From Allodiplogaster sudhausi (lineage: Eukaryota; Nematoda; Chromadorea; Rhabditida; Diplogasteridae): 64,000 nt of DNA. The stretch covers positions 96,001-160,000 of the forward strand of contig CALZFC010000110.1 of the NCBI GenBank assembly GCA_945643635.1, in the 5' to 3' direction. Below are positions 1 through 13,161 of this stretch, piece by piece. Positions within the stretch are counted from its first letter, which is position 1. Each line of letters opens with the position of its first letter. The notes beneath the pieces were generated by a model. That model was not told where the DNA came from. It searched no databases and saw only the letters and a list, made by a program, of their open reading frames with translations. A program made the translations under genes and the position numbers.

Positions 1-1032
1 CCCCTCTGGGTTCCTATCAGCCTATCTTTGCCTGCATGAGGCGCATCTTCGAAGCAGCCCGTTGTCATGGCAGAGCTGAAGCAGCAGTTTTCCTCCTCCC
101 CCACTTCTTCATTTTCTTCACTCTCCTCTCTCCTTTTTCGCTCTCTTCTTCTTCTTGCTTTCTCTTTCCTTTGCATTCTGTTTCTTCATCTGATCCTCCG
201 CTTCTCTCCCCTACTAACTAGGCACAGCCTGGTACGTTGCATAGCGTGTTCTTCTCTTCTCTGCCCTCTCTCCCGTCTTCTCTCCTTCTTTTGTCTGTTC
301 GTCTCTTCGTCTCATTCGGTTCACATACTCTCTTGCTCTTGCAACGCTTTGCACGCTGGGAGGACATGAAAAGTGCCGGGCGACAACGTCGGAACGGACG
401 TTGTCTGGGCCCTCTCTGCTCTCTGCACTCTCTCGCTCCCCATAGGTGTACTCCTTCTCTCTCACATCTCTGCTGCCTCTCCTTTTCCACCTTTTTTTCT
501 CTTTCCAAGCGAGCAGAGACGCAGAGTAGCTGCTTCCTTTGGTTGTCTGCACTCTGCACGCAAGGAAAAAGATGGGCGGAGAGGAAATAAGAGAGAGAGA
601 GAAAGAAGAGAGGGGCGGAGAAGGGAAGAGTCGCAGTGAGCCACCGCCCCCTGCCTTCGCAGTGGTGCCAGCCGGCTTCCAGCTGTTTCTGCTTCCCTCT
701 GCTTCAGACTTGGTCTCACGTGTATCCGTGAGAAGACCAGCAATGCAATGACTGCATAGTCCTTCCAATCCTTTCCCTCCTCTCCGACTACCTCTCGTTG
801 TGTCTGCGGACCTTCGAACAAGTCTACCTCATCATTTTAGTCATTCATTCATTTATTCCCGTTCTCCTACCTCTTCCTTCGTCTGTGGGCGATCTACCTC
901 GTTGGCTTCCTTAATACTGGTGACTCTTCTCGACACTACCTCGTCAATTCTCAACTTAGGCAACTGTTTTGTGCCTCTTCGTTCCTTCTTGTTTTGTGTT
1001 CCTCGTGCCCCTCACTCCCTGAGGGCTCGTCC
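1..1032. other. Left-edge pyrimidine-rich sequence, no certain exon
   Basis: Strongly CT-rich sequence with several short open stretches. A stretch open at positions 3-90 in frame 3 could be the end of an upstream Spen exon, but I see no recognisable domain such as an RRM. Probably an upstream intron or leader of the SPOC gene. Confidence 0.3.
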
Positions 1033-2680
1033 ATGAGCACGTCTTCCTCTGCTTCGACGGATTCTTCTCCGTCTTCTCTTGACAATCTTGGAGCAGCAGT
1101 AGCTTCTTCATCTAGTAAGCGCTCTCGTAAATCAGCAGAGCCTCAGCGCCTTGTGTTGCCCTGCCCCCCTCTCTCTGTCATGTCATCAGAGCAGCAGGAG
1201 TCGTCGGGCACGGCGTTCTCTGCTGTTGTGCCCTCTGCTTCGGCCACTTCGACCTCTTCGAGTGCCCCTGACCCGGCCTCCACACTTCTGAGTCTGGCAG
1301 CACTGAAGAACATGTTGGGAGTGGGTGCGGGAGGGGGGAGTACACACTCCTCTTCTCTCCACAACCAACTGGCCCTTCTAAATGCGACGAAGGCCATGCT
1401 GGGTCTGCAGGCAGCGGCAGCGTTCTCTGCTCCTCAACCGCAGCCTTCACTGGATGTCTTCGCTTCTCTTCTCAACTCGTCTGCCTCAGCAGTGGCCCTC
1501 TCTGAGCAGCAGAAGCTGGCCTCTCAGATGCAGTCGGCCCTTCTTCTGCAGCACATGCAGCAGACTCTGCTGCTTGCCGCGCAGCAGGCGGCGGCTGCTC
1601 TCGACTCGTCTGGCCGAGCCGGACGCGGTTCGATGTCATTGAAGCGGCAGTCTGCATCCCTGAACGATGGTGTCCCTCGCAAACGCTCTCTCCCCCTCAC
1701 ACCCTCCTCTCTCATCCCCTCGGCCGCCCCCGCTGCCCCTCCACGGCCCCCGCAGTTCCAGCTTTCGGAGGCTGAGAAGAAGCTGAAGAAGGAACTGGAA
1801 CGCCGCACGATCTCGATCCTCTGCGATGAACTCATGATTGGCGACGACTTCAAGAAGGACCAGCTGAGTGCACTGGACGACGAGGAGACGGAGGAAGTGC
1901 AGAGTGGCGGCAGTTCCTCTTCCCGCTCCAACTCTCCGAAGAGTGCCTTCCGTCCAGTTGGTGACTCTTCCGCTCGTCGCTCATCCTTCTCCGTGTCCCC
2001 CATCGGCAGCAGCCCCGAAGTCTCTGTCATTGATTCAGACTCCGCGACCACCCGTCCCTCTTCTCCCTTTCGTCTGTCTCCCACCACTAAGCAGACCCTG
2101 CTGGAGGCAGCTGCTTCTCATCCCACTTCTGTGCTTTCTGTTTCTTCGAACTCGCTTCCATCAGTCGAAGACTTCCTCTCGCAGGTACATTGAAATGTTG
2201 TTTCTTTTGCCATTCTCCCCCCCCCCTTCCTCCTTGATGGAAGATGTGCGAGGGCGTTGCCCTTCTTTTGCTTGTAATAGGCGAGAGCAGGGATGGTCAA
2301 AACCAGGCCCGGGCCCTGGGGGTAAGCGGGCCGGGCCGGACCGGGCCCTGCCTTCAAAATCTCGGCCCGGGCCCGCCAAATTAACAACGGGCCGGGCTGG
2401 GCCTAGGGCTCGGCCCGCTTTGATCATCCCTGGGCGAGAGGCACTGGAAAGAACAAGAAATGCAATAGACTCTTCTTCCGCCTACTCCTTTTCCCTGCAA
2501 TCGATAGTAAGAATGATGATGAAGTGTAGCCGAGGGGGAGGAGGGAAGGCCTGCTTGGTGGGTGTATCTGGCAGACAACTTTTGCTGTTCAAAACAGGCA
2601 CCAAAGCCGTTCAGGAATGGTCCTAAATCTTCTTTAGGCGTTCCTACAACTTGGCCATCCTTTTCCAATTCCGTTCTCTG

Positions 2681-2734
<54 letters not shown>

Positions 2735-2873
2735 CTCTCTCTGTCTCCTCTCTCTCTTACTATTAATGTAGCAGAGATAGGCTAGTAGTCTCTCTCTCTG
2801 TTTATCTATCTATCGACCTCTCCCTCTTTCTCTCTCTCTCTCTCTCTCTGTTTATCTATCTATCGACCTCTCC

Positions 2874-2926
<53 letters not shown>

Positions 2927-4332
2927 CTGTCTCGTATAAATTGCTGTCCTCGGCGCGTTCTCGCTTAGCGAATGTTTGAAAAGGTTTAGAGTGCGTAGAC
3001 TTGTTTTTCAAGAGGAATGGAGAGAACTGAATGCAAGAATGCTCTGAAGTGACAAATATTTGCGCGGCTGAAATGGATGAAAGGACGCTGGCAGTGACGT
3101 GAGCAGTGGTGAGTAGAAGATTGAGAAGGAGAGAGAGAGAGTCTGTGTGAGAGGAGAGAGAGACGAGGAGAAGTCTCCTCTCCGTTCTGACCTTTCATCT
3201 TATATTCTTGAAAATATCCTCTTTTTTCTGTGGCAGGATAAGATCATTAATCCTGACTAGAGTTGCTATTTTTATGTTGCTACCATGACAATTTATGACG
3301 AGTAATCTGCACTTCCTTAGACAGTATGACGGTATTTTTCTTACATAGATGTCTGTGAACTCGTGGCACATTAGGGATAAGAAAAATTAGAATAGGATTG
3401 CCAGCTGAGCAGATTTACATTTGTATATTCCCAGTAGATGGTTGAACAACGGGGAGGGGAGGGGGGCAAATTCATGTGAAGCTACACTTCGTGGGTATAG
3501 AGGCTCTATTATGAATCATGAGCTAATGAATTAATGGATTACAAGGTATACCAGAAATATAGGAAAAGTTTGTATTTGCAGCGTTATCCTCGAGTGTGGG
3601 ACGGGCAACTCGCAATCAAAGGGAACGAGGCCAAGACACTCTGGTACTCTGTCACGGGAAGCTGCTTCATCTCTCGCCGCGCCTTCCGTCTCCACCAGCC
3701 CTCTCTCCCTCTCTCTTGCATTCGAATCAACCAGCGCATGCGACTCACTCAACAACAGACCAACTGTTCGTTCTCTCTCCCCCTCCTCTCTCTTTCTCTC
3801 CCCCTCTCTCTCCCTCTCTCTCCCTCTCATACCTTTTTGTGGTTGCAGCACTGCGGCAGAAGATGAAAGATGACCGCTTCGCCACGATGATTTGCGTCCC
3901 TTGCGGGACTGGAGTTCACGAAATCAAAGCGAACCAGGCCATCTTCAAGAAGAACTTCATCGAATACTTCGACTCCAAGGCAGCTGCTGGCATTGCAAAC
4001 ATTGATCACGAGGTTGCGGAAAGAGAGATGAAGCGCTTGCAGAGAAAGAGTAATGGTGAGAGAGAGAGGGAGGAAGTGCTTGCAGAGAAAGAATGATAGG
4101 TAGAGAGGAAGTGCGAGGAGAGATAGAGAATTGGGTATAATGAGGACATGTTCAGGATGGTTCATTCTGCATGCACATCTTCTCCCCATGCGACTTCGTC
4201 ACTACTTATCTGTCTGCCAACTCGGCTGAGCTGCTGAATTCCCTTCGGAACCAGACGACGTATCTCTTCGTTGTCTTGACCCAGTCCGATTCCATCTCGG
4301 CCTCCTCTGCACCATCCTCCGGAGGAGCATGA
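1033..4332 (+). CDS. spen: Split-ends (Spen/SHARP)-family protein, C-terminal part with SPOC domain
   Basis: Likely nuclear transcriptional co-regulator. Four exons join in phase: 1033-2184, 3582-3765, 3849-4012 and 4156-4332 (stop TGA). The first is a Ser/Ala/Gln-rich low-complexity exon with an acidic stretch (ISILCDELMIGDD). The other three encode a complete SPOC domain: YPRVWDGQLAIKG (start), RINQRMRLTQQQ, the core ICVPCG, a helix FIEYFDSKAAAGIANI, and HIFSPCDF near the end. These match SHARP/Spen SPOC motifs in order. SPOC domains recruit SMRT/NCoR-type corepressors and phospho-Ser partners; that role is known for the family, not shown here. No RRM domains are visible, so the 5' part probably lies left of the window. 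The start is uncertain: 1033 is the first ATG after the stop at 838-840, but the exon could begin at an acceptor near 841. An hAT MITE sits in intron 1. Confidence 0.8.
2288..2432. mobile_element. hAT-type MITE (short copy) with GGCCC-rich interior
   Basis: A 145-bp element with terminal inverted repeats CAGGGATGGTCAAA (left) and TTTGATCATCCCTG (right). It is flanked by a perfect 8-bp duplication GGCGAGAG (2280-2287 and 2433-2440). CAGGG termini with 8-bp target duplications are the signature of hAT transposons. The interior is almost only alternating GGCCC/GGGCC. A longer copy of the same family lies at 9855-10254. It is in an intron of the SPOC gene. Confidence 0.88.
2681..2925. repeat. (CT)n microsatellite with an internal tandem duplication
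   Basis: Long CT tract in the SPOC-gene intron. It is interrupted by a duplicated unit containing tttatctatctatcgacctc (near 2800 and 2859). Confidence 0.9.
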
Positions 4333-5655
4333 ATCGTTCCCTATCTAGGCACTCCTTTCTTTCATTCTACTTCCTCCTCATATTTTTTCTAAATTTGACT
4401 AATTCAATTGCACTTTCTATCTGATTTCGCCCAAGCTGTTCGTTGTTTTCACTACCCGAGTGATTGTTCCTTCTCTCGCCGTCTTCTTTCCCTTCTGGCG
4501 TTATTGTTTTTCTTTCACTGTCCTTTTTCCCTAACTCGACTCATGCTCTGTTCTAAACCTACCCTCTTCTTTCATTACGTGTATGCACACTTGAAAGTGA
4601 GGGTTTACACCAATTGCACCCTGTCCCATGCTTCTCTGTTTCACTGTTTCTCTTACCTCCCCATGTCGCTCTCTCTCCCTCTCTGTATGTCCGTCTATCT
4701 CTTCTGTTCTCTTTCTGTATTTATCTCTTTCTCATCTACACAGTCTCTCTCCAGCACTCCCACCAGCCGTTCCCGAATTGCGCATTCATAACTTCCTCCA
4801 TGTACATCATCCATTACATTTAGCGCTGGATTCAATTTATACTTTGGAACAAATGTGATGGAGCTGTCGTTTCTTTTGTATTGTACGCTAACGAGAAATA
4901 CTGCTGTTTAATTCCTAACTTAATGCTGAAGTTGTATTGTGTATTTGATGTCTTAACTACGGTTTTACCCGGTTGCCCCTGTCTCGTCTTTTCTATATAC
5001 CTCGTGCTTAAAGGTGGCGTAAACTGAATGATCAGAATTCAAATACAGAGCATTATTTTGTAGCTTAAACATTAAAGTTCTGTGGAAGCATAGTTCTTGC
5101 TTCTTCTTGATCATCAAGTCAAATCCTCAGGGATGTTTAGGCCATCTTTTTTGGATGAGTAGTCGAGGGTAGGAATGACTCATTGTATGATCTACCTTAA
5201 CACTAAACACGAGCACTACCCTCCTCATCCTGGTCAGTCAAGTCCTATTTATTCCGAATTCCTTGTGGGAGTGGATCCTTGTTCGTAGGCAGAAATATTA
5301 TTTATGCTGCTTTGACGGTTGTTTGGACTGCTCAGAGATAAATCTGATAATCATTCTGCATCACCTTTTGTGCGCATTAGAAATACAAACCGAGTGAAGA
5401 AAACTTCTGCATCACCCTCCGGTTTTAGTTTGTTCTTTTGTCTTTCCCGCAACTGAATGGAATCCATGTGGGGGGGGGGGGGTAAGGCGAATTGTCAAAT
5501 AGAAACCCAATGAAACCTAGAGCAAGAATCAAGGGGACGGAATGGAAATCATGTACATAGTGTGTAGCGAATAGCGGAAATGTAGAGGAAGCGAGAGGTA
5601 AGGAGAGGAATAGAGAAGAGAGAGAGTGAAGAGAACGAGAGGTAGGGAGAGGAAT

Positions 5656-5699
<44 letters not shown>

Positions 5700-5936
5700 A
5701 GAACGAGAAGTAGGGAGAGGAATAAGAGCTCTTCCAGAAATGCCATGATTCTTTCCTTTCTTATTTATGTTGCGTTTAGTGTAGAATTCTAAATAAAAAA
5801 TTTTGCTAAGTACTGAAGGGCAGTGAAGGAGAGATTGAAAGAATGAGAGAGAGGGAGAGAAAGAAAGAATAGCAGAGAGTAACCCATCCTGAAGTAACGA
5901 GGAACCATTCGCACCAGCCGCGACCATGCAAGGGCG

Positions 5937-6236
5937 ACTCTCACTCTTACATCTATCTCTCTCACTCTCTCACTCTTACATCTATCTCTCTCACTCTCTC
6001 ACTCTCTCACTCTTACATATATCTCTCTCACTCTCTCACTCTCTCACTCTTACATCTATCTCTCTCACTCTCTCACTCTCTCACTCTTACATATATCTCT
6101 CTCACTCTCTCACTCTCTCACTCTTACATCTATCTCTCTCACTCTCTCACTCTTACATCTATCTCTCTCACTCTCTCACTCTTACATCTATCTCTCTCAC
6201 TCTCTCACTCTTACATCTATCTCTCTCACTCTCTCG
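5937..6236. repeat. Minisatellite of ctctctcactcttacatctat-type units
   Basis: About eight to nine tandem units built from CTCTCTCA blocks followed by CTTACATCTATCT or CTTACATATATCT. Unit length varies between roughly 29 and 45 bp because the number of CTCTCTCA blocks differs. Confidence 0.85.
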
Positions 6237-7425
6237 CTTAGAATTCTCTCTCCACCCTCTTTTTAACTCTATCGTCTCTAATATCCCCCATCTTATTGCC
6301 ATCTCTAAGAATCTTTTTTTGGCATTCTCTAATTTTTTCAATGGGTATCTTTACAAAGGAAAACATAGAGATTATTCCTCTCCTTTCTCATCTCAAATAA
6401 AGAATAAAAGGAGTGAACGAGCTGGGAAGGCCGGGGGAATCACTAACCCTTTGCTCGTTGGCCCTACCCCATTTCATTGATTGATACTCATGTACTCCGT
6501 GGGATATACCATGCTTGTTCAGCCGCGTTCAAGCATTGTCAACTTTCTACTCGTACATCCAAGGGAAGTGTGCGAGGGTAGCAATTAAACAATAAGAAGT
6601 TAGTGAAAAATATAAAGGGAGTAAGAGACAGACAGAAAGGGAGAGCGAGCGAGATAAGGATATTTATTATCAATGGCTGCTTATGAAAGAGCCGGATAAA
6701 GAGTAATTAACATTACAACACTTCTTTGCTCTGACGGGTAAACACTCCAATCTACTCCTGGCAATTGGTATGGATTTCCACTGGAAGAACACGCAAAGCA
6801 CAAAATGGGAATCTATATTAACTTCTGGAACGAATCATAAGTTTGTTGACCTTTGATGGTATTTAAGGTTCTCCCGGAAAGATGCTTCATTCTTTAATTC
6901 ATCCCATTTGCAAGTTGGCTTGCGTAAATATTTTTTTATTTTGTTTAATTTAAATAATAACAAATTTGGACTCTTTCGCCAGTTGATGAGTATTTTGGAT
7001 AATCTGTCCTAACCGGGCCTATGGGCCGGCCAGGCGTTTCGTTGGCCCGACGCGGCCGATTCCACGGGCTGTTCGTATCACCGACCCATCGGCACGCGCC
7101 AAGCATTGGGAGATAGAACAGGCCAATCACAGCACCTGTGGTACTATTCTAAACTACGGACAAGGAAGACCGAACGTGAAGAAATAGGATAGGCACTCTT
7201 CGAGGACAGCCAGTTCGTTCAACGAAGCAATTTCTTGTAAGTAAGAATATAAAATTAATAAAAAAATATTTCTGGCAATTCTTTCCGAGGAGTAGTTTTA
7301 TATAGAAGAATCCTGTAATTTTATTTCCATAGTGTTCATATGTATGTATTTATGTACATACATACTACCATATAGTTTCGTTAAAATTAACTATTGTGCA
7401 TAAGCCTGATGATGCATAGTACATA

Positions 7426-7570
7426 CAGTACCGCCCACGAGCCAGGGGATACGACACGCTTTGTCGAATTACACGCAAGCGCCTATTTCCGATATGTGTT
7501 CCTCTCTAGCGCGCAATTCGACGCGGCTGGTGGTGGCTCGAGACGTATCCCTGGCTCGTGGGCGGCACTG
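7426..7570. mobile_element. TA-flanked MITE, CAGTACCGC terminal-repeat family
   Basis: A 145-bp element flanked by TA on both sides. Left end CAGTACCGCCCACGAGCCAG; right end is the near-perfect inverted copy (differing at CAGTGCCGCC). The subterminal CCAGGGGATACG also pairs with CGTATCCCTGG. Termini starting CAGT next to TA fit Tc1/mariner-type insertion. The same terminal and subterminal motifs occur in the much larger fold-back elements at 16549-18820 and 29538-31734. Confidence 0.8.
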
Positions 7571-8436
7571 TACATACATTCATACTGTATGTGTGCACAT
7601 ACATACATATCTGTAATTGGCACCTGAAGAAAAATATAATGCTTGAAAATGTTTGTATTATTATTTCAAAGTGACACCCTCCCCTCCCATCGTAAGCTTC
7701 TTCGTGTAGTGGCCATTCTTTTCTCTTCTTCCGTTTCAATAATCCTGAAATTATGAGATTTTTATGCAGAAACCTTGAAGATTCAATCATCTGATTATAC
7801 TTGTAGTTAGGCATAGAGTTTGTGTATTTAAATGAGAGAGAAACAGAAACCAGAAACAGGTAAACATGTTAAGTAGGCAAACAGAGAACAAAAGACGCGA
7901 GAGAAAGAGGGAAAGAGAGAGAGAGAGAAAAAGAGAGAGAGAATGCTAAGAAGCAGAATCGCCCTGAAATGGGTCGTAGGGGTGGTTTGGCTGTCTGAGG
8001 GTACGGAAAGAGAAAAGGATAAAGCTTCTTTCGCTTTCTTCCTATCTCATTTCTTGTGACTCCCCTCACTTTGTTGTCCTTTCTTCGCTCTCCTATTAAC
8101 ATATCTGGAAAGTGAAAGGGTGATATGGAGGAGTGCACTCTGCGCCGTTCTGCTTCCATCCAAACGAGATTGGATTGAGCAGTGAGAAGTGCCTCAGGGG
8201 ACCACTCATCCATTCACTGATCCGTGTTCATGCCCATCGCTAGCCCCCTTTTTATCTCTCTCTCTCTCCCTCTCTCTCTCTCTCTTTATCTCTCTCTCTT
8301 TATCTCTCTCCTTCTTATCCTTTCTCTCGTTCTGTTTGCCCTTTGTCATTCTTTAGTTAGGATTTCCCCTCACTGTCATATCGGCTTCGTCATAATCTTA
8401 CGCATCATGAACGAAGAACATTCTCATCCTCTCAAG

Positions 8437-8472
<36 letters not shown>

Positions 8473-8871
8473 GTCTCTCTCTCTCTCGCTCTTTCCCCTA
8501 ATCATTTTCAGTCTACAGATCAATGTCTCTCATCCATTTTGTTACTCTCATATACATATGCTTTGATTATGTGTTACCATTTAGAATTATTGGTTTTATG
8601 TTTAAACCCTCATAGGATCCTTCTGTAATTACAAGCCTCGAGAGAATAGAAAGATCGAGACGGGGGAAGAGAACTAAAAGAGAGATTGAGAGGAGAAGGA
8701 GAAGAAGAGAGAAAAAGAAAGAGAAGAAAGGGAGTAGACAAGGCGGATAGTGGCATCACTCTGTAGCATCTGCCCTTGATTTTATATCTCGTTCATCTCC
8801 TGCTCCATCTCATATCTCTCTGTCTCCCTTTCTCTCTCTCTCTCTCTCTCTCTCCATCTCATATCTCTCTG

Positions 8872-8905
<34 letters not shown>

Positions 8906-9179
8906 CATCTCATATCTCTCTACCTCTACCCTCAGTCCCACCCGCTTGATGATCTCGAATTTCTCATTTCGAATATCCATGATGTACAATATTTCAATGT
9001 TCTTGTATTATTCACATGCGAGTCCCAAAGTGTGTCTGACTTCTTCTTTGCTTTTTGCAAGCGGACAAAGGTTATTCATATTACTGCCCAAATAAATAGT
9101 CAATATGTGTGTTCATAGCGGTTGGAACAAAATACCGACGCGATCTTTAGAGATCTCCCTCTCGAACTTTCTCGCACAC

Positions 9180-9180
<1 letters not shown>

Positions 9181-9221
<41 letters not shown>

Positions 9222-9272
9222 TTCTCTCTCGCTCTCTCTCTCTCCCTCTCTCATTCTCTCTCTCTCTCCTTC
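9181..9272. repeat. (CT)n microsatellite
   Basis: About 90 bp of CT repeats with a few TTT and GCT interruptions, in intergenic sequence. Confidence 0.9.
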
Positions 9273-9596
9273 CATGTCGCACTCTAGCGCTCACGCTCAA
9301 TACTCTCACCACCTGCTCTCTCATTTCTCTCTCAACCTTTGGTCTATTTCTTACTAGCTTCGTTGTTGAAGTCTGAAATACCTCGCAAGCATAGTACGAT
9401 AGGAACTATTTCGAGTGATCCTCTTGAGAGTTTGGATGTTAGATGGCGTGGAACTCAGAGGGAGAGTACAAATGAGAACGAGGGAGAGAGGGAAAGTGAG
9501 AAGGAAAAGTGGAGAGAGAAAAGGAGAGGGAGAGAATGAGATGCGTCAAGTCATTGTGTGTGACCCCAAGTACTCGACCAGACCAGCTGTAATTTT

Positions 9597-9632
<36 letters not shown>

Positions 9633-9854
9633 GCTTGCGGTTAGTTTTTCGAGCGGTTCCAAGTACCATTAGTTCACTCCAGCTTCTAGCGTAGATCCAT
9701 AAATCGTGAGCTAGTCCGTGGCCGAGCTGTTGAATGCATTTTCTCATGAGAGCCCGGTTGTCATATTTTCTGATTTCTCATTTGATTGCGCTCTCTTTCT
9801 GTAATTATTTAGGGGTTTTCTAGCCGCCGAAGGTCATATTGAGTGTATTGTAAT

Positions 9855-10254
9855 CAGGGATGTCCAAAACCAGGCCCGGGCCGGCCCGGGCCCGGCCCGC
9901 TGTCCCGCGGGCCGGGCCGGGCCGGGCCCGGGGGGCAAGCGGGCCGGGCCGGGCCCGGGGGCAAGCGGGCCGGGCCGGGCCCGGGGGGCAAGCGGGCCGG
10001 GCCCTATTTTCAAAATCTAGGCCCGGGCCCTCCAAATTGGCAACGGGCCGGGCCCGGGCCCGCCAAATTGGCAACGGGCCGGCCCGGGCCTATGTTAAAA
10101 CGGGCCCGGCCCGGGCCAGGCCTGGGCCCGGCCCGGCCCGTTGGGTATGCGGGCCGGGCCGGGCCGGGCCCGTAGGGTAAGCGGGCCGGGCCGGGCCCTG
10201 CCTTCAAAATCTCGGCCCGGGCCCGCCAAATTAGGCCCGCTTTGGACATCCCTG
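9855..10254. mobile_element. hAT-type MITE (long copy) with GGCCC-rich interior
   Basis: A 400-bp element bounded by perfect inverted repeats CAGGGATGTCCAAA and TTTGGACATCCCTG. It is flanked by a perfect 8-bp duplication ATTGTAAT (9847-9854 and 10255-10262). The interior is a variable array of GGGCCGGGCC-like units with short AT islands (CCAAATTGGCAACGGG, CAAAATCT) that recur within the copy and are shared with the copy at 2288-2432. No transposase. The element is non-autonomous, and length variation comes from expansion of the GC array. Confidence 0.92.
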
Positions 10255-10590
10255 ATTGTAATCCTGGTTTTCCTTATTTAAAAAAGTACATGTCGTATTT
10301 CCACGTATTTTTAAAGCCTCATTAATTTTGCTATATAGGATAGAGCATGGTAGAGAAAGCGAGAATTTCCTTCCCCGGAAGATAAATTTCGGAATGATAT
10401 CTTCTCCACATTCTGCTCTGTTTCTCTCCGTTGTCGTACTATTCGCGTTCTCTCTTAAAAGGACACTCCCTTTCTCCTTTTCCAACCTCAAAGTCTGCTC
10501 TCGGAGATTATCCCATTCAGCGCTTGATTAATCCATTCATTTCTTTCTCATTATTTTCTTCTTGTTAGTGAAAAACCAAAGATTATAAAT

Positions 10591-10626
10591 GGACAATTTG
10601 GCTTATGATAATACGCCAAATTGTCC
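10591..10626. repeat. Perfect 12-bp stem hairpin
   Basis: GGACAATTTGGC, a 12-nt AT-rich loop, then GCCAAATTGTCC. It is intergenic, about 680 bp upstream of the Hint-gene start codon. No function assigned. Confidence 0.7.
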
Positions 10627-11305
10627 CGAACACATGAATTCGTTGTCAGTCATTGATGTTCATCAATGAAAGCTCTCTCTTCCGTCTGTTGCATCATCCA
10701 TTTTCGCCATGTTTTACTTGGCATTTTTCTTCCTTCAGTTTTCTTCCATTCAAATTCCCAGTGTCTCCAGAACTTTTCCTTCTTTCATCATTCCTTCCTA
10801 GAAGACATCTTGCGTGTGGTAACTCTCTCTTTCGTTCTCTTCCTCTCTCTTTCTATTAGTCATCGTCATTCCTGCTGCTGATACTGCCATTCTCTTTTAT
10901 CTTTCTTTTTTTTTGTCTCTCTCTCTCATTCCCTATTTCTCGGTCTCTCGCTCCCTGATTCTCTTCAACTCTGCCGCGGCAAGAAGACTTGAACTTGCTC
11001 TGGGCGAGTTGGCTGGGCCTTAATCTTTTCCGCGCCATTGGGATAAATGTCCCCTGCGGCCACCATGATTTACCTGATGAGAGGCTATCTCTATATCTAT
11101 ATCTCTCTTCGTTGCATTTCTCTCTCTCCTTCTCTCTCGTCCTCTTTGCCATCTCTCCCTTTCCTTATCTTTTATCTCTGCCGCACAATGCTTCTCAAGC
11201 ATTCCTTCGAAATGCTCATGACAAAGAAGTGCTGGTGTTCCCATCCCTTGACTGCCTTTTCAGGAGTTGTTCATTGCTTGATCGAGTGGTCGTCCTCCGT
11301 TGTGA

Positions 11306-13071
11306 ATGAGTGAGATTGGCGGAGAGAAGAGGGAGAATCCTCTTCTGCTCCTTCTTCTTTCTCTTCTTCTTCCTTCCTTAGTCGACTCTCTCAGCTACGA
11401 ATGCAAGGACAACCAAGTTCTTGTCGTGCAATCCTTCGGCAATGATACCATCCGCATGCACTGCCAGCTCCTCCAGCTCTGTGGATACGAAAAGCTTGTC
11501 AGTTCTCTTTCTTTCCTTTCCTCGTTTCCTCTCTATTCTTTCTCTCTCTCCCTCTCCCTCCCTCTTCCCCTCTCTTTTTTTTCTCTCTCTCTCTCATCTC
11601 TTGTTTCATCTGGGCAGATTTGAATAGAATAGCGATGATCCTCACCCAGTTGTCTTTCTTGTCTTCACCTTCTCAATCTAGGTCACTTCTCAACAGTGAA
11701 ATTGAGGCGTTCGGAAAGTTTTCGTAGTTCTCTTTTATTGTTCGTTTAGCACGGCTGAATGGCGCCTTTCTTCTCTTGACCAGCAAAGTGACATTCCCTG
11801 TTTTTCTTGATCCCTCCAGATCCGGGAGATTTCTGCGACGGAGATGTCAACACTCTCAGGGGACCCTTGCAATATTGTAGTCAACTCGGGGACTGAAATA
11901 AATGAGGCAACTGCATCTTTATGCGTGCGCGACTTTGTGAGCATTATCTATTGCAGAAAAACTCAGCAATTTACATCATAATAATCCTTGCATTCCTCCA
12001 TAGGAATGTGAATACGATCACAATCAACCGAAGTGCGGAGGACAAACCAACTTCGTAGCCGCAGTTCAACAGCCAGCGACTTCGGCCGAGTCAGAACTGA
12101 AAGAGGAGCGAGAGTGGAGAGAGGGCGAGAGGGCGAGAGGGAGAGAGATGGAGAACGAAAAGAGACTGATTGTGAGAGAGGGAGATTGAGAATGAGAAGA
12201 GGCGGAGAGAGATGGAGAACGGGAAGAGATTTTCCACACATCATAAAATGAAAATGAAGAAAGAGTTGTTAGTGCGAGAAAACCTGGGGCATTCCTCATA
12301 ATTCTTGCACATGAGATGCATACGTCTACAAACATGCATGAACATACATATGTATGTATGTACATATGTATAAGACAGTGTCAATTACAAAATTAGTTTA
12401 TTTTTTTTACTCAATTTTGGATAAGCCATTATTTTTGGCGGGGATATTAAATATTCTACTATTTGCAATTCCTGACGATGGGAAAAATTGTCAGGCCGGC
12501 GCTTTGGCAATTTCTTCTATGATCAGAAATGGCAACCAGTGGAATATTCAAAATCCTTGGCTAAAATAACGCATTATCCGAAAATTGAAGAAAAAAAAAC
12601 CAAATTTTGAAATTGACACTGTCTTATTCATATGCATATCTTTGTAGACTATAGAAGCAAAGATGAATAAGTGAGCAATTGAAGAGTAGAGCACCGCTGC
12701 TGCAATCTCTTCAATGGCCGCTCGCCTCACATGATTCCAACTCACACGGGCAATGACTGCTTCATCTACGAACTGGTTTCTTCTTTCTTCAATTCCATTA
12801 CTAAACGATACTTGTGCTCTTCAGCCGGATGGATCGGGTGCTGGGAAGAAAGAAGGAGAGGAGAAGCTGGAGGGGACTCCAGAGGGGCCGGCAGAAGAGG
12901 CACCCCTCGCCATTCTCAAGTCCGCCAGCGAGATTCCAGAGCAGATCGACGGAGTCAGCGGATACCGGCTACGGCTTTTCCTTCTCAGGAACAAGAGTCC
13001 ACCCACTCTTCTTGTCAAGGGAATCGAACGACGAGCGTACGTCCTTCTCCCTCTCTCGCTCCTTCTCTATC

Positions 13072-13109
<38 letters not shown>

Positions 13110-13130
13110 TTTCTCACTTCATCTATTTCT

Positions 13131-13161
<31 letters not shown>

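Larger units (their letters stand above)
4333..11305. other. Intergenic region without a recognisable gene
   Basis: Seven kilobases of CT/GA microsatellites, AT-rich sequence and small transposons. Open stretches are low-complexity Ser/Leu or Arg/Glu readings of CT or GA tracts. I found no exon chain with good splice sites. The individual repeats are listed separately. Confidence 0.6.

Noticed and set aside
5937..6236. Possible CRISPR-like array
   Set aside because: Units are contiguous simple repeats without unique spacers, and the host is a eukaryote.
9843..10249. Gly/Pro/Arg-rich open frames on both strands
   Set aside because: They are translations of the GGCCC array inside the hAT MITE, open in most frames because the repeat lacks stop codons.
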